A DNA stretch of 14,212 nt from Bacillota bacterium. GTDB lineage: Bacteria > Bacillota > Clostridia > Acetivibrionales > DSM-1351. Each line of letters begins with the position of its first letter. Position 1 is the stretch's first letter. A program made the translations under genes and the position numbers. The stretch spans positions 1 to 14,212 of the forward strand of contig JAEZIB010000123.1 of assembly GCA_023416275.1 (NCBI GenBank), in the 5' to 3' direction. Below, piece after piece: positions 6,943-13,612 of this stretch. The notes beneath the pieces are model-generated. The model did no database searches and had not been told where the DNA came from. It saw nothing but the letters and a program-made list of their open reading frames with translations.

Positions 6943-7550
6943 ATGAAAATAATTCAAAAAATATCTTATAAAAGTGCAAATTTCTTAACAAATCAGCTGC
7001 AGCAGAATCACCGTAAAAGAACCGAATACTACTTCGGTTTTCAGGGCATTTACCAGAGCATAATTAAGATAACAGTTTTAGGAATCTTGGCTGTGGTACT
7101 GGGAATTGTAAAACCAATGCTGTTTGTAATTTTGGCATTTACATCGTTACGCTTTTTGCTGGTGGAACACATATGGGTACATATCTAAGATGCTTCTTAA
7201 TAACAGTATTCACTTTTGTGCCAGCCTCACTGGCAGCTAAGCATTTCAGCAATAATTTAGGTATTGCATATATCATAGGTGTATTTGCAATATCGGCAAT
7301 AGCAATATTTTTATATGCATCTAAAAATAGCCCACTCAATCAAATATCAAATAAAAGAGCTAAAACATTAAAAAGATTATCAGTAGTTACATTGACTATT
7401 TGGCTTGTGATTTCCGTTTGCTTATACTTATTTCAGCAAATGGAACTGACAATATCGGTTTGCATTGGAGTTCTTCTTGAAGTTAGCTCAATAATCCCAG
7501 TATTTGAAATACTATATAGAAAATTTGATAAGATTGGAGCAGAAAGATGA
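6943..7550 (+). pseudogene. agrB: AgrB-like autoinducer-peptide processing membrane protease, frameshifted
   Basis: AgrB proteins cut and cyclise the AgrD precursor in the membrane using a His and a Cys. Here the frame opens at ATG 6943 (RBS GGAG 6933-6936, so the TTG at 6931 is not needed) and reads hydrophobic AgrB-like sequence to SLRF. It then ends early at TAA 7186-7188. Adding one T to the T5 tract at 7153-7157 would continue the frame as FAGGTHMGTYLRCF, the AgrB catalytic motif, and give a 202-residue protein, normal for the family. Numbered that way, the His and Cys fall at H77 and C84, as in Staphylococcus aureus AgrB. As written, the upstream ORF lacks both and the downstream ORF (from ATG 7173) lacks H77. 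This is either a true mutation, or a sequencing or assembly error at the homopolymer. The gene overlaps the next by ATGA. Confidence 0.85.
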
Positions 7551-8116
7551 TTGAAACCGTAATAATTGCTATTGCATTTGCAAGAATAAAGGGTACTGAA
7601 ATAAAGAAAATATTTAAGCATTGGGAGTTCTGTCCTGTATTTATAGGTGCATTAACTTATGTATTTCTACAGATTGGAATGTTTAAAGGGGATTACTCCT
7701 TATTGACTTATGCAAATATTTATAAGGCTTTATACTCTGCAGCTATATTTTTTCTGATATATAGATTTAAAATATACAGGCAGGGTTTCATCGGAATGGG
7801 GTTAATGTTTGCTGGAATGGGACTAAACAAGCTAGTCATGTATTTTAACGATTGGAAAATGCCTGTATTCCCGACTATGTCTTTGAAAACAGGATACATA
7901 GACATTGACAAGCTAAATACAATTGACGGTTGGCATGTAGTAGGGGATAGTACAACTAAATTAAAATTTCTGTCAGATATCTTTGACATAGGGTATTGCG
8001 TAATGAGCTTGGGAGATATACTAGTAAGAACGTTTTTGTTTATAGTGTTATATTATTCTTTTAAGTCTATAAAAAAAGAAACCATAAAACATCCCAATTG
8101 CTTTCCCAGCTCTTAA
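7547..8116 (+). CDS. DUF5317-like multi-span membrane protein, C-terminus altered by an IS remnant
   Basis: The 189-residue protein begins at the ATG in the ATGA overlap with agrB, with GGAG (7536-7539) seven bases before it. Several hydrophobic segments, the NDWKMPVFP motif, a GWHVVGDSTTKLKFLSDI stretch and a SLGDIL motif near the last helix fit the DUF5317 family, whose function is unknown. Translational coupling to agrB suggests a shared unit. The last ten codons (IKHPNCFPSS) and the stop derive from antisense IS256 transposase sequence beginning near 8085, so the native end has been lost. As the final helix is retained, the protein may still fold. No AgrD-like peptide follows. Confidence 0.7.
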   Translation: MIETVIIAIAFARIKGTEIKKIFKHWEFCPVFIGALTYVFLQIGMFKGDYSLLTYANIYKALYSAAIFFLIYRFKIYRQGFIGMGLMFAGMGLNKLVMYFNDWKMPVFPTMSLKTGYIDIDKLNTIDGWHVVGDSTTKLKFLSDIFDIGYCVMSLGDILVRTFLFIVLYYSFKSIKKETIKHPNCFPSS

Positions 8117-8405
8117 ATGCATAAGGATAATCTTTGCCCCATTTATTCTTTAAATCCTCAAGTCTATTTAATGCAATTTCTTCATTTTCAGCCTCAAGCA
8201 TTTCTTGAAGGACATCCCTGAAGGATTCCATTAAGAAGGACAGAATATCACCCGGGTTTTTAAAGTCATTCTCCTGAATTATTTCCTGAACAAGCTCTTT
8301 TGATAATGCACTCATAAAAAAATCTCCCTTCTGGTTAATACTTAGATTCTTTACCAAAAAGGAGTATTTCCTATGTTCCATACACAAAATATTTTACAGC
8401 CTCTA
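8085..8405 (-). mobile_element. internally deleted IS256-family element remnant
   Basis: The minus strand starts a transposase at ATG 8315-8313 (RBS GGGAG) with MSALSKELVQEIIQENDF and LQEMLEAE, the normal N-terminus of IS256-family transposases. It then jumps to NEEIALNRLEDLKNKWGKDY followed by PYAFKSWESNWDVL, which belongs far downstream in the same protein. The join, near 8185-8192, keeps the frame but removes most of the protein including the catalytic DDE region. Sequence identity with the family stops at about 8085, where it abuts the DUF5317 gene. The outer end at about 8400 carries TGTAAAATATTTTGTGTA (minus strand), likely the terminal repeat. The other repeat is missing, so it cannot move. 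Confidence 0.8.
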
Positions 8406-8420
8406 ATAGTAAGATATCTG

Positions 8421-9230
8421 CTACATTGCTGCTATTAGTTTATCAGTTCCTACCATATTTATCGCTCTTTTTAAATTATAGGCAAGGAAACTAAGCCCCA
8501 GCTCTGCTTTTGCTTTTTCTTTTCCCTTACATAGAAGGTAATGTGCTCCGTGATACCATTTGACAGTTCCGAAGGGATGCTCGGATAAACACATTCGTTC
8601 TTTCATCTTGTGTTTATCTTCTCGTATACGAAGGACTACCTTCTTTTGAACTTTATCTTTCCTGCCAAGACTGTGATTGAAAGGATTTGGTGGAATGTTT
8701 TTAGGAATAGGATTTAGCTTTAGACTTGGACTGCCATACATTTGTACTGGTACATATTTTGTATCAGGTCCAAAGCATACTGTATACAACCCTGAATTTT
8801 GAACCGTCTATTGCTAGAAGTTCCTTCTGATACAAGTCCAGTTTAAGACATAATTTCACAAATGCTCGGAATACGTTTTTGATGGCTTTTGAATTATCCT
8901 TACGGAAATCTGATATTGTCCTGAAGTCAGGAGTTAGGCGGTTTAGTAGAAAGAACAATTCTATATTTCTTGTACATTCGGACATTAGTTTCCTACTAGA
9001 GCGTATTTTATTGAAATATCCATATACATAAAGTTTAAGTAAATCTCTTGGATTATAGCTAGGTCTTCCAGTGGCGTTTGGAGTTGATCTCTGAAAGCCT
9101 AATTTATCTTATTCAGACTATCAATGAACGCATCTATAACGCGAACAGGGTTGTCCTGCCTAATTAAGTCATCAACACAATCAGGAAGCAGTAATATTTG
9201 TTCGCGGGTTTGACCAATGATATATTTCAT
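8421..9230 (-). pseudogene. IS1182-type transposase, frameshifted and internally deleted
   Basis: Reading on the minus strand from ATG 9230-9228 (RBS GAGG), the frame gives MKYIIGQTREQILLLPDCVD and then hits a TAG at about 9110. One frame over it continues LGFQRSTPNATGRPSYNPRD, then MSECTRNIELFFLLNRLTPD and LLAIDGSKFR. It breaks again at about 8790, and a last frame ends with LSEHPFGTVKW and LAYNLKRAINMVGTDKL before TAG at 8421. The N- and C-terminal blocks are characteristic of IS1182-type (DDE) transposases. The 810 bases are far below the family's usual 1.4-1.6 kb, so most of the central catalytic part is gone. It is inactive. Confidence 0.8.
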
Positions 9231-9433
9231 AGAATACCTCGAAATAATATGTATTTAATATATATTATATCATTAAAATGGCGGATTAACTGTGTTATAA
9301 GCAATTCTAATGTTGCTGAATGCTAGGTAATCTAGAATAATTATTGCGTTGAATAAATAGAAGTTTATATAGTCTTTTCGGACAGTCTGATTAGAAAATA
9401 TAAGATAATAATTCAAGGAAGCCGTAACTATGA

Positions 9434-9871
9434 CTGTCAACATTACAAGATATTTCTTCTGAATTTCCGGACTTAAAGGGAATCTCATCTCGAAACTTGA
9501 AGTATATGCGTAGGTTGGCAGAAGAATATATTGACAAAGAATTTGTGCAATAGGTGGTTTCACAAATTCTTTGGTCACACAACCTTATTATTCTTAAAAA
9601 GCTTAATAGCATAGACGAGAGAAGATGTTACATTGATAAAACTATTGAAAATGGTTGGTCGAGGAATATCCCAACTATTCAAATTGAAACAAATCTTTAT
9701 GCCAGACGGGTATTGGCAGATAAAATAACCAACTTCAAATCTCTTATGCCTGCAGCTGAAACACTTAAATATCCATACATATTTGACTTTATTGTATTAA
9801 AAGAAGGACTAGACGAACGAGATATTGAAGAGCAAGGTGTTAATCTTTATACCTTGCATTTAAACTTCTAA
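9434..9871 (+). pseudogene. DUF1016 (YhcG-like) nuclease-family gene, N-terminal remnant with in-frame stop
   Basis: One frame reads LSTLQDISSEFPDLKGISSR, NLKYMRRLAEEYIDKEFVQ, then a TAG stop (9551-9553), then VVSQILWSHNLIILKK, CYIDKTIENGWSRN and KYPYIFDFIVLKEGLDERDI. This is the DUF1016 N-terminal domain in order, including the WSHN and ENGWSRN signatures. The C-terminal PD-(D/E)xK nuclease domain is missing: after DERDIEEQ the sequence no longer fits and ends NLYTLHLNF. The native start is not recognisable. Family members are found among DNA-defence and restriction-like genes. This copy should be dead. It lies next to an IS1182 remnant. Confidence 0.8.
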
Positions 9872-9886
9872 AGTGGAGAGAGAGTA

Positions 9887-9937
9887 ACGATTCAGACCAA
9901 TTAATTAAGAAAAGTCTGAACTCGTCTTTTTTGTTTT
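9887..9937 (+). terminator. rho-independent terminator after the DUF1016 remnant
   Basis: ACGA plus TTCAGAC (9887-9897) pairs with GTCTGAA and TCGT (9914-9925) with a single bulged C, giving 11 bp around a 16-base loop, followed by a T-rich run (9927-9937). Confidence 0.75.
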
Positions 9938-10015
9938 GTAAATTTTAACAATATTTAAGATAAGCATAATGAATTTATATTATTTCAAATTATTTGTGTG
10001 ACCATACCCCAGAAA

Positions 10016-10078
10016 TTGTAGCAACCTACAACCATTAACCTAGAGGTATTCTCTCTCTATGAAATCAGAGTAAGGTTA
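10016..10078. other. possible structured RNA or leader between DUF1016 relic and small ORF
   Basis: TTGTAG (10016-10021) and CTACAA (10026-10031) form a hairpin around CAAC. TAACCT (10036-10041) pairs with AGGTTA (10073-10078), and inside it AGAG/CTCT (10042-10045, 10051-10054) and CTCT/AGAG (10055-10058, 10067-10070) form two adjacent hairpins, a compact three-way junction. No promoter or T-tract marks it as a transcript, and stems of four to six pairs can arise by chance. Confidence 0.25.
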
Positions 10079-10106
10079 CAGCTTCCTTATCTTTAAATAA
10101 TCTAGC

Positions 10107-10277
10107 TTATCCCAAGATTAAATCGGATAGTGAGAGACTGTCTTTATAATTTAGGAATTGAATAGTTAGAAAATCAGCATTTCCTGATACATATTTGCCT
10201 TGCCGCTCACGAATATTTCTACTTGGCTTATCAAAAACGGTTAATACATCTTCGGGCTCTATTTCACTTAATTTCAT
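10107..10277 (-). CDS. small protein of unknown function, 56 residues
   Basis: The start is ATG 10277-10275, MKLSEIEPEDVLTVFDK, because AGGAGGT lies six bases upstream. The longer reading from 10310 has no RBS and would include this RBS in its coding region. The protein is acidic, with no signal peptide or membrane helix. Its middle (RQGKYVSGNADFLTIQFL) and end (LSLSDLILG) suggest short beta strands, possibly a small barrel, but no family is recognised. It stands alone between the DUF1016 relic and csp. Confidence 0.6.
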   Translation of the reverse strand: MKLSEIEPEDVLTVFDKPSRNIRERQGKYVSGNADFLTIQFLNYKDSLSLSDLILG

Positions 10278-10420
10278 CTCAATACCTCCTATGCTATTAT
10301 TTTTCTTCATATCGAATTTTGGTTAGGAGAGCGCCTTCAGTGCAGCTCTTAAAATCTGCTAATTACCATATAAATCCATTATATGCGTATCATGTGAATT
10401 CTCATTTTACCCATAAAATT

Positions 10421-10453
10421 AAAAAAGCTACCTCAGAAAGAGATAACTTTTTT
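10421..10453 (-). terminator. csp rho-independent terminator
   Basis: On the minus strand AAAAAAGTTATCTC pairs with GAGGTAGCTTTTTT around TTTCT, 14 pairs including G-T, ending in a T-run. It starts 10 bases after the csp stop codon. The A-run on the other side makes it symmetric, so it could act in both directions. Confidence 0.75.
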
Positions 10454-10463
10454 CAACGGAAAT

Positions 10464-10664
10464 TTAAGCAAGATAAACATTAGTTGCTTGCATACCACGC
10501 TGGCCTTTTTCCATATCAAAGCTCACTCTTTGACCTTCATCCAAGCTTTTGTAGCCACTTGACTGAATTGAAGAAAAATGAACGAATACATCATCTCCAT
10601 CATCCACGGTAATAAACCCAAATCCTTTTTCTGCGTTGAACCATTTTACTGTACCATTATTCAT
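10464..10664 (-). CDS. csp: cold-shock protein of the CspA family
   Basis: The protein has 66 residues, the standard CspA length. It begins MNNGTVKWFNAEKGFGFITV, with RNP1 KGFGFI at 13-18 and RNP2 VFVHF at 26-30, the two RNA-binding motifs of the five-stranded OB-fold barrel. It acts as a single-strand nucleic acid binding RNA chaperone. The start is ATG 10664-10662 because GGAGGT lies six bases upstream. The longer reading (from 10718) adds residues unlike any cold-shock protein. The transcript should have a leader of roughly 115 bases from the promoter at 10788-10816, as is common for cold-regulated csp mRNAs, and it ends at the 10421-10453 terminator. Confidence 0.95.
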   Translation of the reverse strand: MNNGTVKWFNAEKGFGFITVDDGDDVFVHFSSIQSSGYKSLDEGQRVSFDMEKGQRGMQATNVYLA

Positions 10665-10772
10665 ATTGGTACCTCCATTAATTATATTATATTTCGTTGT
10701 AAAAATAAAAACACACATTCTTGCAAATGACCTTAAATCATCTACAATAATATGTGCAAATAATCATCACTT

Positions 10773-10788
10773 TTAAAACATGTTTTAA
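10773..10788. promoter_or_regulatory. 16-bp perfect palindrome at the csp transcription start
   Basis: TTAAAACATGTTTTAA is a perfect palindrome placed directly downstream of the csp -10 box and over the expected start site. A related half-site, ACATGTTTAA, occurs at about 10796-10805 inside the promoter spacer. The position suits a repressor operator. No binding protein is recognised. Confidence 0.5.
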
Positions 10789-10816
10789 GTATAGCACATG
10801 TTTAAGGGTGTGTCAA
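10788..10816 (-). promoter_or_regulatory. csp promoter
   Basis: TTGACA (10811-10816) is consensus at -35, and TATACT (10788-10793) follows after 17 bases on the minus strand. This is the strongest promoter in the window and predicts a leader of about 115 bases. Confidence 0.75.
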
Positions 10817-10988
10817 TTTATTTAATACTTGAGTTTCCGTAGTTTTATTCACAGCCTCCTAGTTATGATGGTAATTTAATCAACAGTTCTTAAGAAATGT
10901 CTAAAATATAAGCAATCCACGTTCTTTCTGTAGTAGAATTAAGGTGTTAAATCAAAATGCCTACTAAACAAAAATCGGAGGACTCCTT

Positions 10989-11078
10989 ATGTTTAATTCT
11001 ACAACAAATACATACACTTTGAAACGAGAAATTATATCTTTTTCAAATAAAATTTCTCGTAAGATTTCAAAACCTTAA
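10989..11078 (+). pseudogene. transposase N-terminal scrap, 29 codons
   Basis: ATG 10989, with GGAGG upstream, reads MFNSTTNTYTLKREIISFSN then KISRKISKP and stops at TAA 11076-11078. The TLKREIISFSNKIS block matches the opening of DDE transposases common in Clostridia (an IS4-like type, from memory), which are normally several hundred residues long. Only the first 29 codons survive. The following bases lead straight into the hairpin at 11103-11144. Confidence 0.5.
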
Positions 11079-11102
11079 CATGTATTGGTGAAATTCAAAA
11101 TT

Positions 11103-11144
11103 AAAATCACATTGTTTGATAATTGTTGAAAGCAATGTGATTTT
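11103..11144. terminator. 12-bp hairpin, probable bidirectional terminator
   Basis: AAAATCACATTG (11103-11114) and CAATGTGATTTT (11133-11144) are perfect complements around an 18-base loop. On the minus strand it lies just after the YcxB-like stop and is followed by AATTTT. On the plus strand it is followed by a T-run at 11150-11157. Confidence 0.6.
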
Positions 11145-11147
11145 CCT

Positions 11148-11681
11148 TCATTTTTTTAACTCGAGTTTATTCTTATCTAATTTATTTTGAAAAAGTTTTT
11201 TGAGGTCATTTAGTTGCTCAGGTGATTTAAAACACCGTTTAGGTATAATAAAGCCTGATACTTCTGAAGTAAAAATCCAGAAGTATCTTTTTGTTTCTTC
11301 GACTTTAGATACTTTACTCCAGTATGTATTTGAAGAAACAGAAAGGGAATTACACTCAATTCCAAGCTCACTGAAATCAAAACTGAATTCTTCAATCGCT
11401 TTGTTATCAATTAAGATACTCTTTTTTAATTTTAGGTATATATTTATTGGTAATAACATCGCAACGAATATTACAATAATCCTTGTTACTAAAATATTTG
11501 ATTGAGACATTATATATTCATTATTAAAAGAAAATGGAAAGGATATAATCGCAACTATACTCATAATGAAAAGAAACTGATACCATACTTTTCTAAATAA
11601 TAGTGAAAGATTAAATTTGAAAATTTCATTAAACTGTAAAGATACTTGAATTTCAATATTTAAATTATTAGAAGTACTCAT
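11148..11681 (-). CDS. YcxB-like membrane protein
   Basis: The 177-residue protein has a polar N-terminus, two hydrophobic helices (about 33-50 and 63-83) and a cytoplasmic domain at about 95-165 with FSFDFSELGIECNS, YWSKVSKVEET, FWIF and SGFIIPKRCF. Two membrane spans followed by a (Y/F)xFxxxGI...W...K...IIPKR domain are typical of the YcxB-like family (PF14317), whose biochemical role is unknown. The RBS GAGGTAAAG before ATG 11681-11679 supports the start. It stands as a single gene with a terminator hairpin directly behind it. Confidence 0.75.
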   Translation of the reverse strand: MSTSNNLNIEIQVSLQFNEIFKFNLSLLFRKVWYQFLFIMSIVAIISFPFSFNNEYIMSQSNILVTRIIVIFVAMLLPINIYLKLKKSILIDNKAIEEFSFDFSELGIECNSLSVSSNTYWSKVSKVEETKRYFWIFTSEVSGFIIPKRCFKSPEQLNDLKKLFQNKLDKNKLELKK

Positions 11682-11769
11682 TCTTTACCTCACAAACTAA
11701 AATAATTACTTCAATTTTAGTTATTAAGCCATAACCTGTCAATACTTAGATGCGCATTGAGTAAATTAA

Positions 11770-12038
11770 ATGGAAACTAACAGAATAAAAATTGTGCTTG
11801 ATACAAATGTACTGCTTAATCTTCAAAATCAAAATATCATTGGATATTTAAGAGGCTTTTGGAGCATGGATATGAGCTGTTTATTACAAATTTCTAACTG
11901 AATATGAAGAAATAATTACACAAAAATATAGTGCATCAGTAGCAAAAAAATGTTATGAAGACTTTATTATTGTTGCCTAAATATATTTTTAAAATTCATA
12001 ATGGTAACAGTGATAATGAAACGGCAATGAAAAAATAA
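11770..12038 (+). pseudogene. PIN-domain protein relic (toxin-like)
   Basis: ATG 11770 reads METNRIKIVLDTNVLLNLQN, where VLDTNVLL is the first catalytic Asp motif of PIN ribonucleases, often VapC-type or COG1569 toxins. Past about 11850 the frame shifts: another frame gives LLEHGYELFITNF, and a third gives FLTEYEEIITQKYSASVAKK and CYEDFIIV. At least two more frame changes occur before the end, LPKYIFKIHNGNSDNETAMK. The order and content fit one PIN gene decayed by several indels. No antitoxin gene is seen upstream. The outer limits are approximate. Confidence 0.65.
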
Positions 12039-12094
12039 ATCAATATATTTGTCAAAGTATTTATAATACAATATTCTATCTATATAAGTATATA

Positions 12095-12225
12095 CCAGTA
12101 CCAGTATTTCCATAGTTACCATACATATATAGTATATATAGAGACTACCTTATATATAAAGGTATAAGGGTATCTTATATATAGCGATGGTGTGTATGCT
12201 AAGAAAACGGTAATACTGGTAATGG
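12095..12225. repeat. nested inverted and direct repeats upstream of the WYL gene
   Basis: Arms CCAGTACCAGTATTTCC (12095-12111) and GGTAATACTGGTAATGG (12209-12225) are inverted repeats matching at 15 of 17 positions. Between them lie a 19-bp near-palindrome, TACCTTATATATAAAGGTA (12146-12164), and a 13-bp near-exact direct copy, TACCTTATATATA / TATCTTATATATA (12146-12158 and 12171-12183), 25 bp apart. The region is AT-rich but the arms are not simple repeats. It could be a regulator-binding region, a small transposable unit, or a large hairpin. It ends about 35 bp before the WYL promoter. Confidence 0.5.
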
Positions 12226-12259
12226 TCTAATATATAAACGCTAGAACCTGATTTCTGTT

Positions 12260-12287
12260 TTGCTCTCTAGTTCATTTATGGTAGAAT
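12260..12287 (+). promoter_or_regulatory. possible promoter of the WYL operon
   Basis: TTGCTC (12260-12265), 16 bases and TAGAAT (12282-12287) precede the start at 12320 by about 30 bases. The boxes are only moderately good. An AAGGAG RBS lies at 12307-12312. Confidence 0.4.
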
Positions 12288-12319
12288 TAGCACATGGATT
12301 TATATAAAGGAGTTGTTCC

Positions 12320-13612
12320 ATGTTTAATGATTTTATCAAGCATTATGGCATAATTAGGGATATTCTGAGAGATTGCTTTCTGTATGGATGCTTTTCAAGA
12401 GATGGACTTGAAAGCAAGAGGAATGTCAGTTCGAGGAAAATCAGCTATGAAATGCGGCGAATTCAACAGTATGTGGAAGAAAAATATATTAAAATAGACA
12501 AAGATGGTAGATGCAAGCTCTTAAGCCTAACTTATGATTTTTTAAGGCATACTGATAATTTTCTTGTTAATACTTATATGACTAAAAGCTTCACACGAAC
12601 TGATTTGCTTACATATTTTTGTATACTTTTATTCAGCCAGTCTCAAAAGGATGCATGTTCATTAAATATAATAGAAAATGGTTTGGCACAGCAAGCATAT
12701 TATGAATTTGACAAAATCAGCAGCAAGACTATTGAAAGAAAGCTTTCTGAAATGTCTGGAGAACTAGGGATTTTGTCATGTGAAACAATAAAGAGAACAA
12801 AATATTATTCTGTAGCACCGGATATTTTGCACAGCCTTAATAATACCGAACTTAACGAACTTCGGGTTGCAGTAGGCTTATACAAAAATATATTATTTCC
12901 TGTGACTGCAGGTTATTATTGTGAACAGACAATAGTGGACTACCTTAATTATGAAAGAAACGCAAGCACTAAGTCTGTTGACTTTTTTAATTACAGGCAT
13001 GTGCATTTCCATCCGGTAATTGAAGAACAGGTGCTGTGGGAAATTCTAAAGGCTATTGATTATAGAAGAAAAATAATGCTGAATTATCATTCTCCTAAGA
13101 ATAATGCGAAAGTTGGAGCAAGAAATATATTAAGTCCGTACAAAATCAGATATGATGTACGTCACGGAAGGTTTTACCTGATTTCATTCAGTGACAGCGG
13201 TAAATGCAGGGTATCCAGACTTGATAGGATAGAAAGTATTGAGATGCTAAAAGAAGTATTTCATAGAAGTGCTTTTGATGAAGCGTATCAAAAGCAGATG
13301 TGTAGCAGTTGGTCAAGTGTGTCGCTTGATGAAGTAAAAGAGACGGAGAATGTGAAGCTTGAAGTTAATATTGATGAATTAACTGAAGGTTATATTATAG
13401 ATAAAATTATGAATGAAATACAAAATGGGACTCTAGAAAAAATAGGGGACGGGCGCTATATTGTGAGTTTTATCGTTAATAGCAGTGGCGAGCTAATTCC
13501 ATGGCTCAGAGGGTATGCTGGTAATGTCAGAGTATTGGAGAGTCCGCATTTGGCACAAAGGCTCCTGGGAGACTGGAAGGAGATGTTAAATACATATGGA
13601 ATTGTTCAATGA
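12320..13612 (+). CDS. WYL-domain transcriptional regulator
   Basis: The 430-residue protein starts at ATG 12320 (AAGGAG seven bases upstream). Residues about 1-230 contain winged-helix-like sequence (SKTIERKLSEMSGELGILS at 134-152). The WYL domain spans about 238-312, with the core GRFYLISF (283-290, RFYL in place of WYL) and RVSRLDRIESI (297-307). A WCX-type C-terminal extension follows, with ELIPWLRGYAGNVRVLESPH (391-410). WYL proteins are ligand-sensing regulators, often of phage defence or stress systems. The gene overlaps the next WYL gene by 17 bases, so the two are translated together. The repeat-rich region upstream may hold its operator. Confidence 0.85.
   Translation: MFNDFIKHYGIIRDILRDCFLYGCFSRDGLESKRNVSSRKISYEMRRIQQYVEEKYIKIDKDGRCKLLSLTYDFLRHTDNFLVNTYMTKSFTRTDLLTYFCILLFSQSQKDACSLNIIENGLAQQAYYEFDKISSKTIERKLSEMSGELGILSCETIKRTKYYSVAPDILHSLNNTELNELRVAVGLYKNILFPVTAGYYCEQTIVDYLNYERNASTKSVDFFNYRHVHFHPVIEEQVLWEILKAIDYRRKIMLNYHSPKNNAKVGARNILSPYKIRYDVRHGRFYLISFSDSGKCRVSRLDRIESIEMLKEVFHRSAFDEAYQKQMCSSWSSVSLDEVKETENVKLEVNIDELTEGYIIDKIMNEIQNGTLEKIGDGRYIVSFIVNSSGELIPWLRGYAGNVRVLESPHLAQRLLGDWKEMLNTYGIVQ

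Noticed and set aside
7139..7188. Programmed frameshift or transcriptional slippage in agrB
   Set aside because: The tract is only T5 and the P- and A-site codons TTT TTG do not re-pair well after a -1 shift (preceding base is C). Mutation or read error is simpler.
7720..7989. Minus-strand ORF inside the DUF5317 gene
   Set aside because: It is a shadow of a gene that has a coupled start, RBS and family motifs on the other strand.
9273..9612. Two minus-strand ORFs over the DUF1016 relic
   Set aside because: They are antisense shadows of the plus-strand frame that clearly encodes DUF1016 motifs.
10223..10483. 86-codon plus-strand ORF over the small protein and csp region
   Set aside because: It runs antisense to two genes with clear RBS and the csp terminator, and has no RBS or motif of its own.
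12050..12240. CRISPR-like array in the repeat-rich region
   Set aside because: The repeats are inverted or paired, AT-rich and of unequal spacing. No regular repeat-spacer pattern exists.
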